This document shows, one piece after another, positions 51,234-59,809 of a stretch of DNA of 64,000 bases. The stretch covers positions 744,001-808,000 of the forward strand of contig NZ_AP027149.1 in NCBI RefSeq assembly GCF_027925445.1. The letters run 5' to 3'. The translations under genes were made by a program, and so were the position numbers. The notes beneath the pieces are model-generated. The model made no database searches and was not told the DNA's origin. It saw only the letters and a list, made by a program, of their open reading frames with translations. The DNA is from Methylocystis bryophila (GTDB taxonomy: Bacteria > Pseudomonadota > Alphaproteobacteria > Rhizobiales > Beijerinckiaceae). The first letter of the stretch is position 1. Every line of letters begins with the position of its first letter.

Positions 51234-52481
51234 ATGGCTTTCACCGCGCTCGACGGGCTTAACTTCTTCCTCGCGGACGTCCGAGGCGGCCTCGGGCCTT
51301 ACGTCAATGTCCTTCTGGTCACCGACGCGCATTGGAGCCAGTTCGCCGTCGGCGCCACATTGATGGTCAGCGGCCTCGTCGGCGTCGCCGCGCATCCGGC
51401 CGTGGGCGCTTTCATCGACCGCACCTATGCAAAGCGCGAGGCCATTATCCTCGGCGCGTTTCTTTTGTCCGCCTGCGCTCTGGCGATCGCAAACCGGCCG
51501 ATCCTTCCGGTCGTGCTCGCCGCCGACGTCATCATGGCCGTCCTTGGCGGTCTCTTCGCCCCGGCGATCGCCGCCATCACCCTGGGTCTCTACGGCCATG
51601 AGGCGCTGGCAGGGAGGCTCGGACGAAACGCCGCTTTCGACAAGGCGGGCAATGTCTCCATCGCCGTGATCGCAGGGGTCGTCGGGGTCACTGTCTCGCA
51701 AAAGGCGCCCTTTTACCTTGTGCCGCTCTTCACCCTCTTGACCGCCGCGGCGGCGCTCTCGATCCCCGCGCGCGCCATCGACCACGCCCGGGCGCGCGGC
51801 CTGGAGCCCAGCGCGACTCGCGAGGAGCAGCCCACCGACTGGCGGACTCTTCTCACCTATCGCCCGCTGCTCATCTTCGCGGCGTCGGCGGCGATTTTCT
51901 ACTTCGCTAACGCGCCCATGCTGCCGCTAGTGGCCCAAAAGCTGGCCTTGGCCAATCCCGGCTGGGAGACGGGCCTCACCTCCCTATCGATCGTCCTCGC
52001 GCAGCTCGTGACCATTCTCATGGCCCTGCTGGTCACGCGCGCGAATAAGATCGGCCGCCGTCCGCTCCTCATCGCGGCCTTCGTCGCGCTTGTGATCCGC
52101 TGCGCCCTTTGCGCCGGGTTCAGCCACCCGGCGGTCCTATTGCTGCTGCAGGCCCTTGAAGGCGTGACGGGCGGGCTTTTCGAAACCCTGCTGCCTCTCA
52201 TCCTCGCGGATGTGATGGAGGGGACCGGACGCTACAGCCTCGCGCGGGGCGTGGTCGGAACCGTGCAGGGCGTCGGCGGCTCCTGCAGCCAAGCTGTGGC
52301 CGGGTTCATCGTCACACGAGCCGGCTATCCCACGGCCTTTCTCGCTTTGGCGCTCTTCGCAGCGGCGGGACTTCTCATGGCCCTGCTCCTCTTCCCGGAG
52401 ACGACGCCAGCAACCGCCAGGTCACGCGGCGTGAGGGCGAAATCGCCCGATGGGAGGAGGGCGATCGATTCCCGAAATTAG
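51234..52481 (+). CDS. MFS transporter
   Basis: This 415-residue membrane protein of the major facilitator superfamily has about twelve hydrophobic segments and the usual loop motif between helices 2 and 3 in weak form (GAFIDRTYAKRE). The central loop is charged (about 180-205, ARGLEPSATREEQP). Substrate unknown; it resembles small-molecule exporters. The N-terminus lacks a signal peptide. The gene is preceded by a type C palindromic element and convergent with the next membrane-protein gene. Confidence 0.85.
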   Translation: MAFTALDGLNFFLADVRGGLGPYVNVLLVTDAHWSQFAVGATLMVSGLVGVAAHPAVGAFIDRTYAKREAIILGAFLLSACALAIANRPILPVVLAADVIMAVLGGLFAPAIAAITLGLYGHEALAGRLGRNAAFDKAGNVSIAVIAGVVGVTVSQKAPFYLVPLFTLLTAAAALSIPARAIDHARARGLEPSATREEQPTDWRTLLTYRPLLIFAASAAIFYFANAPMLPLVAQKLALANPGWETGLTSLSIVLAQLVTILMALLVTRANKIGRRPLLIAAFVALVIRCALCAGFSHPAVLLLLQALEGVTGGLFETLLPLILADVMEGTGRYSLARGVVGTVQGVGGSCSQAVAGFIVTRAGYPTAFLALALFAAAGLLMALLLFPETTPATARSRGVRAKSPDGRRAIDSRN

Positions 52482-52503
52482 AAATTCAGCCTTCAACAGC
52501 CTG

Positions 52504-53589
52504 CTAGACCAAACTAAGACGCAACCCGCACATTCCGAGGAGGATGAGGAGCGTGATGAGAGCGCCGGAGGCCGAACCCCAGAACAGCATCCCATCCGCC
52601 CATGCTCTCGAAGCGCCGCGCGCGAGCAGATTTGTGCGGATCGCCGCGAACACATGTCCAAGAGCGAAAAAGACCGCCCATGCATAATGCGGAATGAGAC
52701 GAGCGCTCCAAGGGTCTTGGATCAAGCCCATGGGCGCTCCCGTGGCGAAATCCCAATCCGAATCGATCTTGAGATAGGATCGCGCCAGGACGAAGACCGC
52801 GTTGAGATGGGAGACGATATAAAAGAACAGATAGATCCCGGAAGCGAGCTGAAAAGCGCGAAGGCCATCCATGCGCCGCGCGCTTGCGCGCCACGCCAAA
52901 AAGCCCCCAGAAGCAGCTGTTGAGAGGAAGATGAGAGGGAGAGCGGGCTCTAAGAAGGGAAACCGATAAACATGGCGCAGAGCCTTCATGACGCCCATGT
53001 ATGCGCTCGGCCCGACGAGCCCGAAGAGATGATTGGCGACATGCGCGAGAACGAAGATCGTGATCGCGACTCCGAGCACTCGGTGCGTCAGCCGCGGCCT
53101 TGACGAGGCGGGAAGCGCTCGGCTCGATAGGCGCTCGTCGCCAGGCGCGGCGACCAAAACTATCGCCACAATCCAGAGCGCCGAAACAATCCATTTGTCG
53201 AGAGCCGATACGCTGGCCATGTAGCATAGCACGCCGATGAACGTATAGATTGGCACGGCGGCTACAGCCAGGAACGCCACTCGCGCGGCGCGTAACTGCG
53301 CCGTGCTCTTGAGCTCCGCTCGGGCCAAGCGCGCCGCGGCGAGCCCGGCAATCGCGGGCGTCGCGACGGCGAGCGCAAGAAGCGCGAGGGCCGATGGAAA
53401 AAGCATCGCGGCCGACACCGCTGAAGCAATCTTCAATCGCTCAATGCAGAAGTGGAAGCCGTCGAGCCAGAACGGATAGAATAGAGCCGCCAGGGGCGCC
53501 ATGAAGCGTTCATAGCCCATCATCGCAAGGCGGCCGGAAGTTCGTTGCGGCGTTTCAACATAGGAAGCGCGCGTCGATGGGTCGTGCAT
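52504..53589 (-). CDS. multi-pass membrane protein, SDH/FRD cytochrome b-like
   Basis: This 361-residue membrane protein starts at ATG 53589 behind AGGGAGGAAGGA. About eight hydrophobic segments are visible, and several histidines lie in or near them (LTHRVLGVAITIFVLAHVANH, LRHVYRFPFLEP, IVSHLNAVFV, HYAWAVFFALGHVFA). The spacing recalls membrane anchors of succinate dehydrogenase/fumarate reductase that bind haem b. No dehydrogenase subunits are adjacent. It is divergent from a MocR/PdxR-type regulator, which commonly controls the gene on its other side. Identity of the substrate or redox partner is unknown. Confidence 0.75.
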   Translation of the reverse strand: MHDPSTRASYVETPQRTSGRLAMMGYERFMAPLAALFYPFWLDGFHFCIERLKIASAVSAAMLFPSALALLALAVATPAIAGLAAARLARAELKSTAQLRAARVAFLAVAAVPIYTFIGVLCYMASVSALDKWIVSALWIVAIVLVAAPGDERLSSRALPASSRPRLTHRVLGVAITIFVLAHVANHLFGLVGPSAYMGVMKALRHVYRFPFLEPALPLIFLSTAASGGFLAWRASARRMDGLRAFQLASGIYLFFYIVSHLNAVFVLARSYLKIDSDWDFATGAPMGLIQDPWSARLIPHYAWAVFFALGHVFAAIRTNLLARGASRAWADGMLFWGSASGALITLLILLGMCGLRLSLV

Positions 53590-53687
53590 CGTCCTTCCTC
53601 CCTTTCGAATATTGGGTGTCCGAGCGCGCGTTAGCTGAAGTGCGCCGCTTTTGCGCTCGTTGAGGCGTTGCGATAATTGACGGTGGT

Positions 53688-53732
53688 ATGGCTCTGCGTA
53701 AAGCGCCATTTAGAAGATAATGACAGAGCCAT
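53688..53732. promoter_or_regulatory. operator-like palindrome upstream of the MocR/PdxR-type gene
   Basis: A perfect nine-base inverted repeat ATGGCTCTG (53688-53696) / CAGAGCCAT (53724-53732) flanks a second imperfect palindrome TAAAGCGCCATTTA. It lies in the 157-base gap between divergent genes and just before the preferred regulator start at 53747. MocR-type regulators bind such repeats in the shared promoter region; this is the probable autoregulatory operator (inference). Confidence 0.6.
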
Positions 53733-53746
53733 TTAGGGGGCTGGCC

Positions 53747-55240
53747 ATGCGCCGCGCGGAAGAAAGAGAGTTTGGAATAGCGGCTCGGCCCTCGCATCTC
53801 TCGCTCCAACGTTGGCTCTATGGCGAGCTGCGCGAAGCGATTTTGGCCGGTCGGCTGTCCCCAGGCTCCAGGCTCCCGGCGAGTCGGGATTTCGCGCGCC
53901 AGCACGGCGTATCCCGAGGCGTCGTCCTGATCGTTTTCGCCCAGCTGACAGCTGAAGGTTATCTGATCGGCAGGGTGGGCAAAGGCACTTTCGTTTCGGA
54001 AGCGCTGCCCTTGAAGAGCGCTTCGTCGCAAACGCCCGAGAGGAAGGCCTCCCCCAATCTCCTCTCGCGGCGCGGTCGGCTGCTCGCGCAGAGTCCATTT
54101 CCGATTCACAACCGGCCCAAGACCGCGCGCCCCTTTCGTCCGCATCAACCCGACATTGACGCGTTTCCACTGAAAGTCTGGAATCGTATCGCGGCCCGAC
54201 GATCAGGCCTGCTTCAACGTCAGCAGTTGCAAAGCGGCGACGCACGCGGCTTTGGGCCGCTGCGCCAAGCAATCGCAGATCATCTGCGTTACTCGATGCG
54301 CGTTTCCTGCGACGCGGAGCAAGTCATGATGCTCGGAAGCGCGCAACAAGGATTGGATCTGTGCGCCCGCCTCTTGCTCGATCCGGGCGATGAAGTCTGG
54401 GTGGAAGATCCCGGTTACATGGGCGCCCGTGACATCTTCGCCGCCGCCGGAGCCAAAGTCGTGGCGGTTCCGGTTGATGCTGAAGGCGCAGATGTGTCGG
54501 TCGGCGTTCAGCGGGCCCCGCGCGCCCGCTTGGCTTACGTCACGCCCGCGCATCAGACGCCTCTGGGCATGTCCATGGCGCTGGAACGGCGTCTGGCGCT
54601 GCTACGATGGTCGCGCGCGGCGAATGCCGTGGTGATCGAAGACGATTACGATGGAGAGTATCGCTACACGGGGAGACCTCTGGCGCCTCTCAAGAGCCTC
54701 GATGAGGACGATCGCGTGATCTATGCGGGCACGTTCAGCAAATTGCTATTCCCCTCGCTGCGCCTCGCCTATCTCGTCGTCCCCGACAGACTCGCCGACG
54801 CTTTTGCCGCGGCTTTGTCGCTCAGCAGTCGTCATCAGTCGCTCCTGCCTCAAATCGTGCTGCATGAATTCATCGCCGAGGGCCATTTCGCGCGGCACCT
54901 GCGCGAGATGCGAATTCTTTATGGCGAGCGCGCGCGGCAAATGGAGAAGTTCGCGGCGTCTCGTCTATCCGGACTGCTCACGCTGCCGCGGATCGCGACG
55001 GGGCTCGATGCTTCAGCGCTTCTTCCGAATGACGCGGATGATCGACGCGTCGCCGCCGCCTTACTCCAGGGCGGCATCGAAGCGCGCGCGATCTCGGAGT
55101 ATAGGTTGTCGGAGCCGGCGCCGAGCGGGTTGGTTCTTGGGTTCGCGGCTTTCGGAAATGTCGCGATGGAGGAGGGCGTTGCGCGCGTCGCCGAAATACT
55201 GGAGCGCCTCAAACGGGGCGTCGGTGACGACGACCCATAG
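53747..55240 (+). CDS. MocR/PdxR-type regulator (GntR plus aminotransferase-like)
   Basis: This 497-residue protein has a GntR winged-helix domain (about 18-90, LSPGSRLPASRDFARQHGVSRG) joined to a class I aminotransferase-like domain with EDDYDGEYRY and the PLP lysine in AGTFSKLLFPSLRLAY. The ATG at 53747 has AGGGGG six bases upstream; the earlier in-frame ATG at 53720 has no such site and overlaps the operator palindrome, so 53747 is preferred. MocR family members use PLP or aminated ligands to regulate vitamin B6, GABA or taurine genes, often the divergent neighbour, which here is a cytochrome b-like membrane protein. The target is not known. Confidence 0.88.
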   Translation: MRRAEEREFGIAARPSHLSLQRWLYGELREAILAGRLSPGSRLPASRDFARQHGVSRGVVLIVFAQLTAEGYLIGRVGKGTFVSEALPLKSASSQTPERKASPNLLSRRGRLLAQSPFPIHNRPKTARPFRPHQPDIDAFPLKVWNRIAARRSGLLQRQQLQSGDARGFGPLRQAIADHLRYSMRVSCDAEQVMMLGSAQQGLDLCARLLLDPGDEVWVEDPGYMGARDIFAAAGAKVVAVPVDAEGADVSVGVQRAPRARLAYVTPAHQTPLGMSMALERRLALLRWSRAANAVVIEDDYDGEYRYTGRPLAPLKSLDEDDRVIYAGTFSKLLFPSLRLAYLVVPDRLADAFAAALSLSSRHQSLLPQIVLHEFIAEGHFARHLREMRILYGERARQMEKFAASRLSGLLTLPRIATGLDASALLPNDADDRRVAAALLQGGIEARAISEYRLSEPAPSGLVLGFAAFGNVAMEEGVARVAEILERLKRGVGDDDP

Positions 55241-55286
55241 GACGCGGTGACACAGATGCTGTCGCTCGCTCGGGCGCGACAAACTA

Positions 55287-55326
55287 CTGCGTTCAGCGCA
55301 TTTCGCCCGAACGCAGCGCGATCTAA
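55287..55326. repeat. palindromic element, type B (short)
   Basis: TGCGTTCAGCGC and CGCCCGAACGCAGCGCGATC are the arms, ending ATCTAAAG as in the element at 7.46 kb. CTA (55323-55325) is the complement of the TAG stop of the sucB gene. Confidence 0.75.
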
Positions 55327-56570
55327 AGATCGAGCGCCAAGCGCTCCGGCTCCTCGAGCTGCTCCTTGACGCGCACGAGGAAGGTCACCGCCTCCTTACC
55401 GTCGACGATGCGGTGGTCATAGGAAAGCGCGAGATACATCATCGGGCGGATCTCGATCTTGCCCGCGACGACGACCGGCCGCTGCTCGATCTTATGCATC
55501 CCCAAAATGCCCGATTGCGGCGGGTTGAGAATGGGCGTCGACATCAGCGAGCCATAGACGCCGCCATTCGATATCGTGAAGGTGCCGCCGCGCAGATCCT
55601 CGATCGAAAGCCTGTTCTCGCGCGCCTTGGCGCCCAGAGCCGCGATCGCCGTCTCGATCTCCGCGAAACCGAGCCGGTCGGCGTCGCGCAGCACCGGCGT
55701 GACGAGGCCCTTTTCGGTCCCGACCGCGACGGCAAGGTCGACATAGCGCTTATAGACGATGTCCGAGCCGTCGATCTCGGCGTTGATCGAGGGAATTTCC
55801 TCGAGCGCGCGGCAGCAGGCTTTCACGAAAAAGCCCATGAAGCCGAGCTTGACGCCGTGCTTTTTCTCGAAAAGGTCCTTGTACCGGCTCCTCAGCCCCA
55901 TCGCCGCGCTCATGTCGACCTCGTTGAAGGTCGTGAGCATGGCGGCGGTGTTTTGGGCTTCCTTCAGGCGCAGCGCGATCGTCTGGCGCAATCGGCTCAT
56001 CCGAACGCGCTCCTCCTCGCGTTCGCCGCGAAGGGACGGCGCCGGGGCGGGGAGGGGCGCGCGGGGCGGGGGCGCCGTGGGACGAGCGGCGGGCGCCGGC
56101 GGCGCGGCCGTCGCTGCGAGCACATCGCCCTTCAGGACCTGCCCGCGCTTTCCCGAGCCTTCCAGCGTCGAGAGGTCGACGCCGCGGTCGAGCGCCGTCT
56201 TCAGCGCGGCGGGCGACGGCGGCATGGCCGTGGAGCTGGACGGTAAGGCGGGAGCAGCCGGAGCGGGCGCCCGCGGGGCGGGCTGAGCCGTCTGCGGCGC
56301 AGGCGCCGATTTTGGGGCGGGCGCCGCCGCCGCGGCTCCCTCGCTGATTCGCGCCAGCAGCGCGCCGGGCGCGACGATCGCGCCCTCGGTCGCGAGAATT
56401 TCCGAAAGCACCCCGGCGGCCGGCGCGTTAACCTCGAGCGTGACCTTGTCCGTCTCGAGCTCGGCCACGGGCTCGTCGATGCGTACGGCTTCGCCGGCCT
56501 GCTTGAACCAGCGGCCGACAGTCGCTTCGGTGACCGATTCGCCCAGCGTCGGCGTAATGATGTCCGTCAT
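55323..56570 (-). CDS. sucB: dihydrolipoamide succinyltransferase, E2 of 2-oxoglutarate dehydrogenase
   Basis: This 415-residue E2 starts at ATG 56570 behind GGAGACC. A lipoyl domain (1-77, lipoyl Lys42 in ETDKVTLEV), an Ala/Pro linker, an E1/E3-binding domain (about 130-165, LSTLEGSGKRGQVLKGDVL), a second Ala/Pro linker and the catalytic domain with SYDHRIVDGKEAV (His386, Asp390) are all visible. The N-terminal TDIITPTLGESVTEATVG marks the succinyl rather than acetyl type. It is separate from sucA and lpd in this window. The TAG stop is provided by a palindromic element. Confidence 0.95.
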   Translation of the reverse strand: MTDIITPTLGESVTEATVGRWFKQAGEAVRIDEPVAELETDKVTLEVNAPAAGVLSEILATEGAIVAPGALLARISEGAAAAAPAPKSAPAPQTAQPAPRAPAPAAPALPSSSTAMPPSPAALKTALDRGVDLSTLEGSGKRGQVLKGDVLAATAAPPAPAARPTAPPPRAPLPAPAPSLRGEREEERVRMSRLRQTIALRLKEAQNTAAMLTTFNEVDMSAAMGLRSRYKDLFEKKHGVKLGFMGFFVKACCRALEEIPSINAEIDGSDIVYKRYVDLAVAVGTEKGLVTPVLRDADRLGFAEIETAIAALGAKARENRLSIEDLRGGTFTISNGGVYGSLMSTPILNPPQSGILGMHKIEQRPVVVAGKIEIRPMMYLALSYDHRIVDGKEAVTFLVRVKEQLEEPERLALDL

Positions 56571-56750
56571 TTCTAAAGGTCTCCGAATCGGCGCGGCAAC
56601 GAACTCCGCAATTCGCTCCAACTGATTGGTCTGGCGCGGTTTCTCGAACTCTGCTGTGCGAGCGGACAGCGCGCTGGCGGCGTTGCGGAAAATATTAGGG
56701 CGCATTGCCGCGTCGCTCCAGCCCTTTCGCAAACCTCGTCGGCGCGCGCC

Positions 56751-56868
56751 TGGAGCATGTCACGGAAAAGCGCGAAGCGGTTTTCCTGTCATGACATGCT
56801 CTAACTTTTTGACTTTGCGCGATTCCCTATCGCTCGAACGATTCCGTTCGAGCGGGAAACGCGCTAGG
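56751..56868. repeat. composite palindromic element, types A and D
   Basis: It begins TGGAGCATGTCACGGAAAAG, has arm GACATGCTCTAAC, the linker TTTTTGACTTTGCGCGATTC, then CGCTCGAACGATTCCGTTCG and ends GCGCTAG. Same order and spacing as the copy at 31.26 kb, with several substitutions that keep pairing in the A stem. Confidence 0.9.
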
Positions 56869-56931
56869 TTTCCGTTCGATCGGAAAGCGGGTTAAATCGT
56901 CGCCTCGGCGCCCTAGTGCGCGACGCACAAG

Positions 56932-57003
56932 GCGCGCTCTAGACTTCTGGAATCGATCATTTTCTGCGTGCAGGCGATTCTGCCTGAACGCGGCGTGATC
57001 TGG
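56932..57003. repeat. palindromic element, type B with linker
   Basis: GCGCTCTAGACTTCTGGAATC leads into GATCATTTTCTGCGTGCAGG and CTGCCTGAACGCGGCGTGAT. It ends about 25 bases before the xthA start, so it lies in the 5' untranslated or promoter region. Confidence 0.75.
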
Positions 57004-57027
57004 CGCCGCGCTGGAGACGGGGCGCCA

Positions 57028-57807
57028 ATGCGCATTGCGAGCTGGAACGTCAATTCCGTGCGGCTGCGGCTGCCGGCGCTGCTCGGCTATCTGAAGGAAA
57101 AAGAGCCCGACGTCCTCGCGCTGCAGGAGCTCAAATGCCAGGACGAGGCCTTTCCGCGCCAGGAGATCGAGGACGCGGGCTATAATGTCGCGGTCTTCGG
57201 GCAGAAGGCGCTGAACGGCGTCGCGCTCTTGACCAAGACCCCGCTCGAGGATGTGTCGCGCGGGCTTCCGGGCTTCGAGGACCCGCAGTCGCGCTACATC
57301 GAAGGCGCCGTCACGGACGGGAGCGGCGAGGTCTGGCGCGTCGCGTCCATCTATCTGCCGAACGGCAACCCGCCCGAGAGCGAGAAATACCCCTACAAGC
57401 TCGCCTTCATGGACGCGCTCGCCGCCCATGCGCGAAAGCTGCTCACTTTCGAGGAGAAGCTCGTGCTCGCGGGCGACTATAATGTGATCCCGGCGCCGGA
57501 GGACGTCTATGACCCCAAGGCCTGGGTCGGCGACGCGCTCTTTCTGCCGCAGACCCGGGCGAGGTTCAACGCGCTCCTGAACCTCGGCTTCACCGAGGCG
57601 CTGCGCGCAACGAGCGACGCCGCGGGGCTCTATACTTTTTGGGATTATCAGGCCGGCTGCTGGCAGAAGGACAAGGGCCTGAGGATCGACCATCTGCTGC
57701 TTTCCCCGCAGGCCGCCGACCGTTTGCAGAGCGTCGCGATCGATAAGGAACTGCGCGGGGCGGAAAAGCCCTCGGACCACGTGCCGATAAGGGCGGTGTT
57801 CGGGTGA
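57028..57807 (+). CDS. xthA: exodeoxyribonuclease III
   Basis: This 259-residue AP endonuclease / 3'-5' exonuclease acts in base excision repair. Motifs include IASWNVNSVR, LALQELKCQDE with the metal-binding Glu, YLPNGNPPESEKY, LAGDYNVIPAP, FWDYQAG and the final SDHVPIRAVF with the catalytic Asp-His. GGAGACGG precedes ATG 57028. The longer frame upstream is inside a palindromic element and is rejected. Confidence 0.96.
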   Translation: MRIASWNVNSVRLRLPALLGYLKEKEPDVLALQELKCQDEAFPRQEIEDAGYNVAVFGQKALNGVALLTKTPLEDVSRGLPGFEDPQSRYIEGAVTDGSGEVWRVASIYLPNGNPPESEKYPYKLAFMDALAAHARKLLTFEEKLVLAGDYNVIPAPEDVYDPKAWVGDALFLPQTRARFNALLNLGFTEALRATSDAAGLYTFWDYQAGCWQKDKGLRIDHLLLSPQAADRLQSVAIDKELRGAEKPSDHVPIRAVFG

Positions 57808-57919
57808 GGGGCGGATACGGGGATGCAAGCATTCGCCCAGTCCAGACAGAGCTGAAACAAGCGCCGACTTCGGCGGCGCCTCGCCATTGAATGCATGGAT
57901 GCGATTATGCGAGCGCCCT

Positions 57920-57964
57920 CAGCAAACTCAAGGACGGCCTGTGGCGATCCTTGACTTTGCTGAG
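57920..57964. repeat. hairpin between xthA and a secreted protein gene
   Basis: CAGCAAACTCAAGGA and TCCTTGACTTTGCTG form an almost perfect 15-base stem with the loop CGGCCTGTGGCGA. It lies in a 237-base gap. No T tract follows, so a repeat or RNA structural element is as likely as a terminator. Confidence 0.55.
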
Positions 57965-58044
57965 AGCACTCGCGACGCTCCACCATGCATTTCAACGGCC
58001 TACTCTCATTCCGCTCTGAAGGTCCTCTCGCGCCACGCTCCGCC

Positions 58045-58443
58045 ATGCATTCAATGACAAGTTTGCGCTCCGTCTCGGCAGTCCTGACGCTCGCCCTTCT
58101 GGCCTTTGCGCCGCAAGGCGCGGAAGCGGCGACAAAATCTCATCAGACGATCACCTGCCCGCTCCCGGGCGGCGAGACTCTGACCTTCGTTAAGCCGGTA
58201 AAGCTCGGCGATCTGCCAAAAATCGAGCTCGATTATCCGTCCAAGGTCACGCTCTTCAGCTTCCGCGACGGCAATTTTCTTACCGTGGCCGTGGATGAGT
58301 CCGACTCCTCGCGCGTGCGGCTCGTTATCTCGGCGCAGCTCAACAAAGCGACCGGCGCTTACGATGGTCAGCTCGTGATCGATTCGGGCGGCCATGAATT
58401 GCAGCTCGATAATGGGCCGGTGCGCTGCAAGACGGGATCGTGA
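58045..58443 (+). CDS. small secreted protein of unknown function, 132 aa
   Basis: ATG at 58045 or 58054, neither with a clear ribosome binding site. A signal peptide (about 1-29, ...GAEAA) precedes a mature domain of about 100 residues with one Cys near each end (TITCPLPGG and GPVRCKTGS), probably forming a disulfide that closes a beta-sandwich. I recognise no family. The next gene starts 61 bases later in the same direction. Confidence 0.7.
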   Translation: MHSMTSLRSVSAVLTLALLAFAPQGAEAATKSHQTITCPLPGGETLTFVKPVKLGDLPKIELDYPSKVTLFSFRDGNFLTVAVDESDSSRVRLVISAQLNKATGAYDGQLVIDSGGHELQLDNGPVRCKTGS

Positions 58444-58504
58444 GGACGCGCCGGGAAAAGACGACAAGACCTGAAGCGACTCTCCGGCCTTCGCGAGGAT
58501 GGGA

Positions 58505-59113
58505 ATGAGCACAATCGACTTCTGGTACGAGTTCGCGAGCACCTATTCCTATCCAGCAGCCCTGCGCATCGGCGCTTTGGCCGCCGCCCGCGGCATAGAG
58601 GTGACGTGGCGTCCGTTCTTGTTGGGGCCGATTTTCGCCGCGCAAGGCTGGCGCGACTCGCCCTTTAATATCTACCCCGTGAAGGGCCGCTACATGTGGC
58701 GTGACATGGAGCGCATCTGCGCCTCGCTGGCGTTGCCGCTGGTCCGCCCCGAGCCCTTTCCACAGCAGAGCCTGCTCGCCACCCGAATCGCGATCGCGCT
58801 CGACGCGCAGGCGCGGCCGGCGTTTTCGCGTAGCGTCTATCACGCCGAATTCGGCGAAGGCCGGCCGATCGCCGAGGCTTCGACGCTTGCGCCGCTGCTC
58901 GTCTCGCTAGGCCTCGACCCGGAAGAGGTGATGGAGCGGGCGCAAAGCCCCGAGAACAAAGATCTCCTGAAGCGGGAATGCGCGCGCGCCGCGGAGATCG
59001 GTTTGCCGGGAGCGCCCTGCCTCGTCACCGCCGATAACGAGATATTTTGGGGCAATGACCGACTGGACGCGGGGCTGGACTGGGCTGCAGGGACGCGACG
59101 CCCGTCGACATAA
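58505..59113 (+). CDS. 2-hydroxychromene-2-carboxylate isomerase / DsbA-like (kappa GST fold)
   Basis: This 202-residue DsbA/kappa-GST-fold protein starts MSTIDFWYEFASTYSY, where the serine and tyrosine residues at the active site replace the Cys pair of DsbA, as in HCCA isomerases. The end GLPGAPCLVTADNEIFWGNDRLD (in two parts: GLPGAPCLV and IFWGNDRL) is typical. ATG 58505 is preferred over 58499 for spacing from GAGG. HCCA isomerases act in naphthalene breakdown, but many relatives have other glutathione-dependent roles. No aromatic pathway genes are nearby. Confidence 0.85.
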   Translation: MSTIDFWYEFASTYSYPAALRIGALAAARGIEVTWRPFLLGPIFAAQGWRDSPFNIYPVKGRYMWRDMERICASLALPLVRPEPFPQQSLLATRIAIALDAQARPAFSRSVYHAEFGEGRPIAEASTLAPLLVSLGLDPEEVMERAQSPENKDLLKRECARAAEIGLPGAPCLVTADNEIFWGNDRLDAGLDWAAGTRRPST

Positions 59114-59127
59114 GAGGAAACGCTCAA

Positions 59128-59739
59128 ATGTCTCTCCACCTCTATTTTGCATTCCTCGCGACGGCGACGGTTCTCATCTTGATTCCGGGCCCCAATGTCG
59201 CGCTCATCGTGGCGAACAGCCTTGCTCATGGCGCGCGCAATGGACTGTGGACGGTCGCGGGAACGAGCACGGCGATGTTGTTTCAGCTCGCTCTGACCGT
59301 GCTTGGGCTTTCGGCTGCTTTGTCGTTCCTAGCGGAGGGGTTTGAAATGCTGCGCTGGATCGGCGTCGCTTATCTCGTCTATCTCGGCGTGAAGACCTGG
59401 CGCGCTCCGCCCGTCGATCTCGCGCGGACCCGAGCGCAAGCAGACTCCAGGCGCGCGGCCCTGCGGGGATTTCTGGTCTCGCTCACCAATCCGAAGACGC
59501 TTCTGTTCTTTGGAGCTTTCCTGCCGCAGTTCATAAGCGCTGAAGCTGAGTCGACCGGGCAGCTCGTATTGCTCGCGGGAAGCTTTCTCGCCCTGGCAAT
59601 GTTTTCCGATTCAATGTGGGCGCTGTTGGCCCATCGACTTCGCGGAGCGCTGACCCGCCGGCAGGCGCTGCGCAACCGCCTTACCGGCGGCCTGCTTCTG
59701 GGCGCCGGCGTGGGGCTCGCGCTGGCGCGCAGGCCCTGA
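59128..59739 (+). CDS. LysE/RhtB-family amino acid exporter
   Basis: This 203-residue membrane protein has six hydrophobic segments and the LysE motif LILIPGPNVALIVANSLAHGARNGL near the N-terminus (quoted in part: IPGPNVALI). The later SLTNPKTLLFFGAFLPQF is also diagnostic. AGAGGAAA precedes ATG 59128, 14 bases after the isomerase stop, so the two are likely co-transcribed. It exports an amino acid or derivative; which one is unknown. Confidence 0.92.
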   Translation: MSLHLYFAFLATATVLILIPGPNVALIVANSLAHGARNGLWTVAGTSTAMLFQLALTVLGLSAALSFLAEGFEMLRWIGVAYLVYLGVKTWRAPPVDLARTRAQADSRRAALRGFLVSLTNPKTLLFFGAFLPQFISAEAESTGQLVLLAGSFLALAMFSDSMWALLAHRLRGALTRRQALRNRLTGGLLLGAGVGLALARRP

Positions 59740-59809
59740 AGCGCGAGAGGCTTGGCCCCAGGCAGAATTGCCCGGGGGGCGCCTCAACGGTCTCGCGGAT
59801 GCAAAGCCC

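Larger units (their letters stand above)
56571..57027. other. divergent region with three palindromic units
   Basis: The 457 bases between sucB and xthA contain an A-D composite (56751-56868) and a type B unit (56932-57003). The frames here look non-coding. Promoters of both genes must lie within or next to the repeats. Confidence 0.65.

Noticed and set aside
53720..53746. Earlier ATG of the MocR/PdxR-type regulator
   Set aside because: It has no ribosome binding site and lies inside the operator-like palindrome; AGGGGG six bases before 53747 supports the later start.
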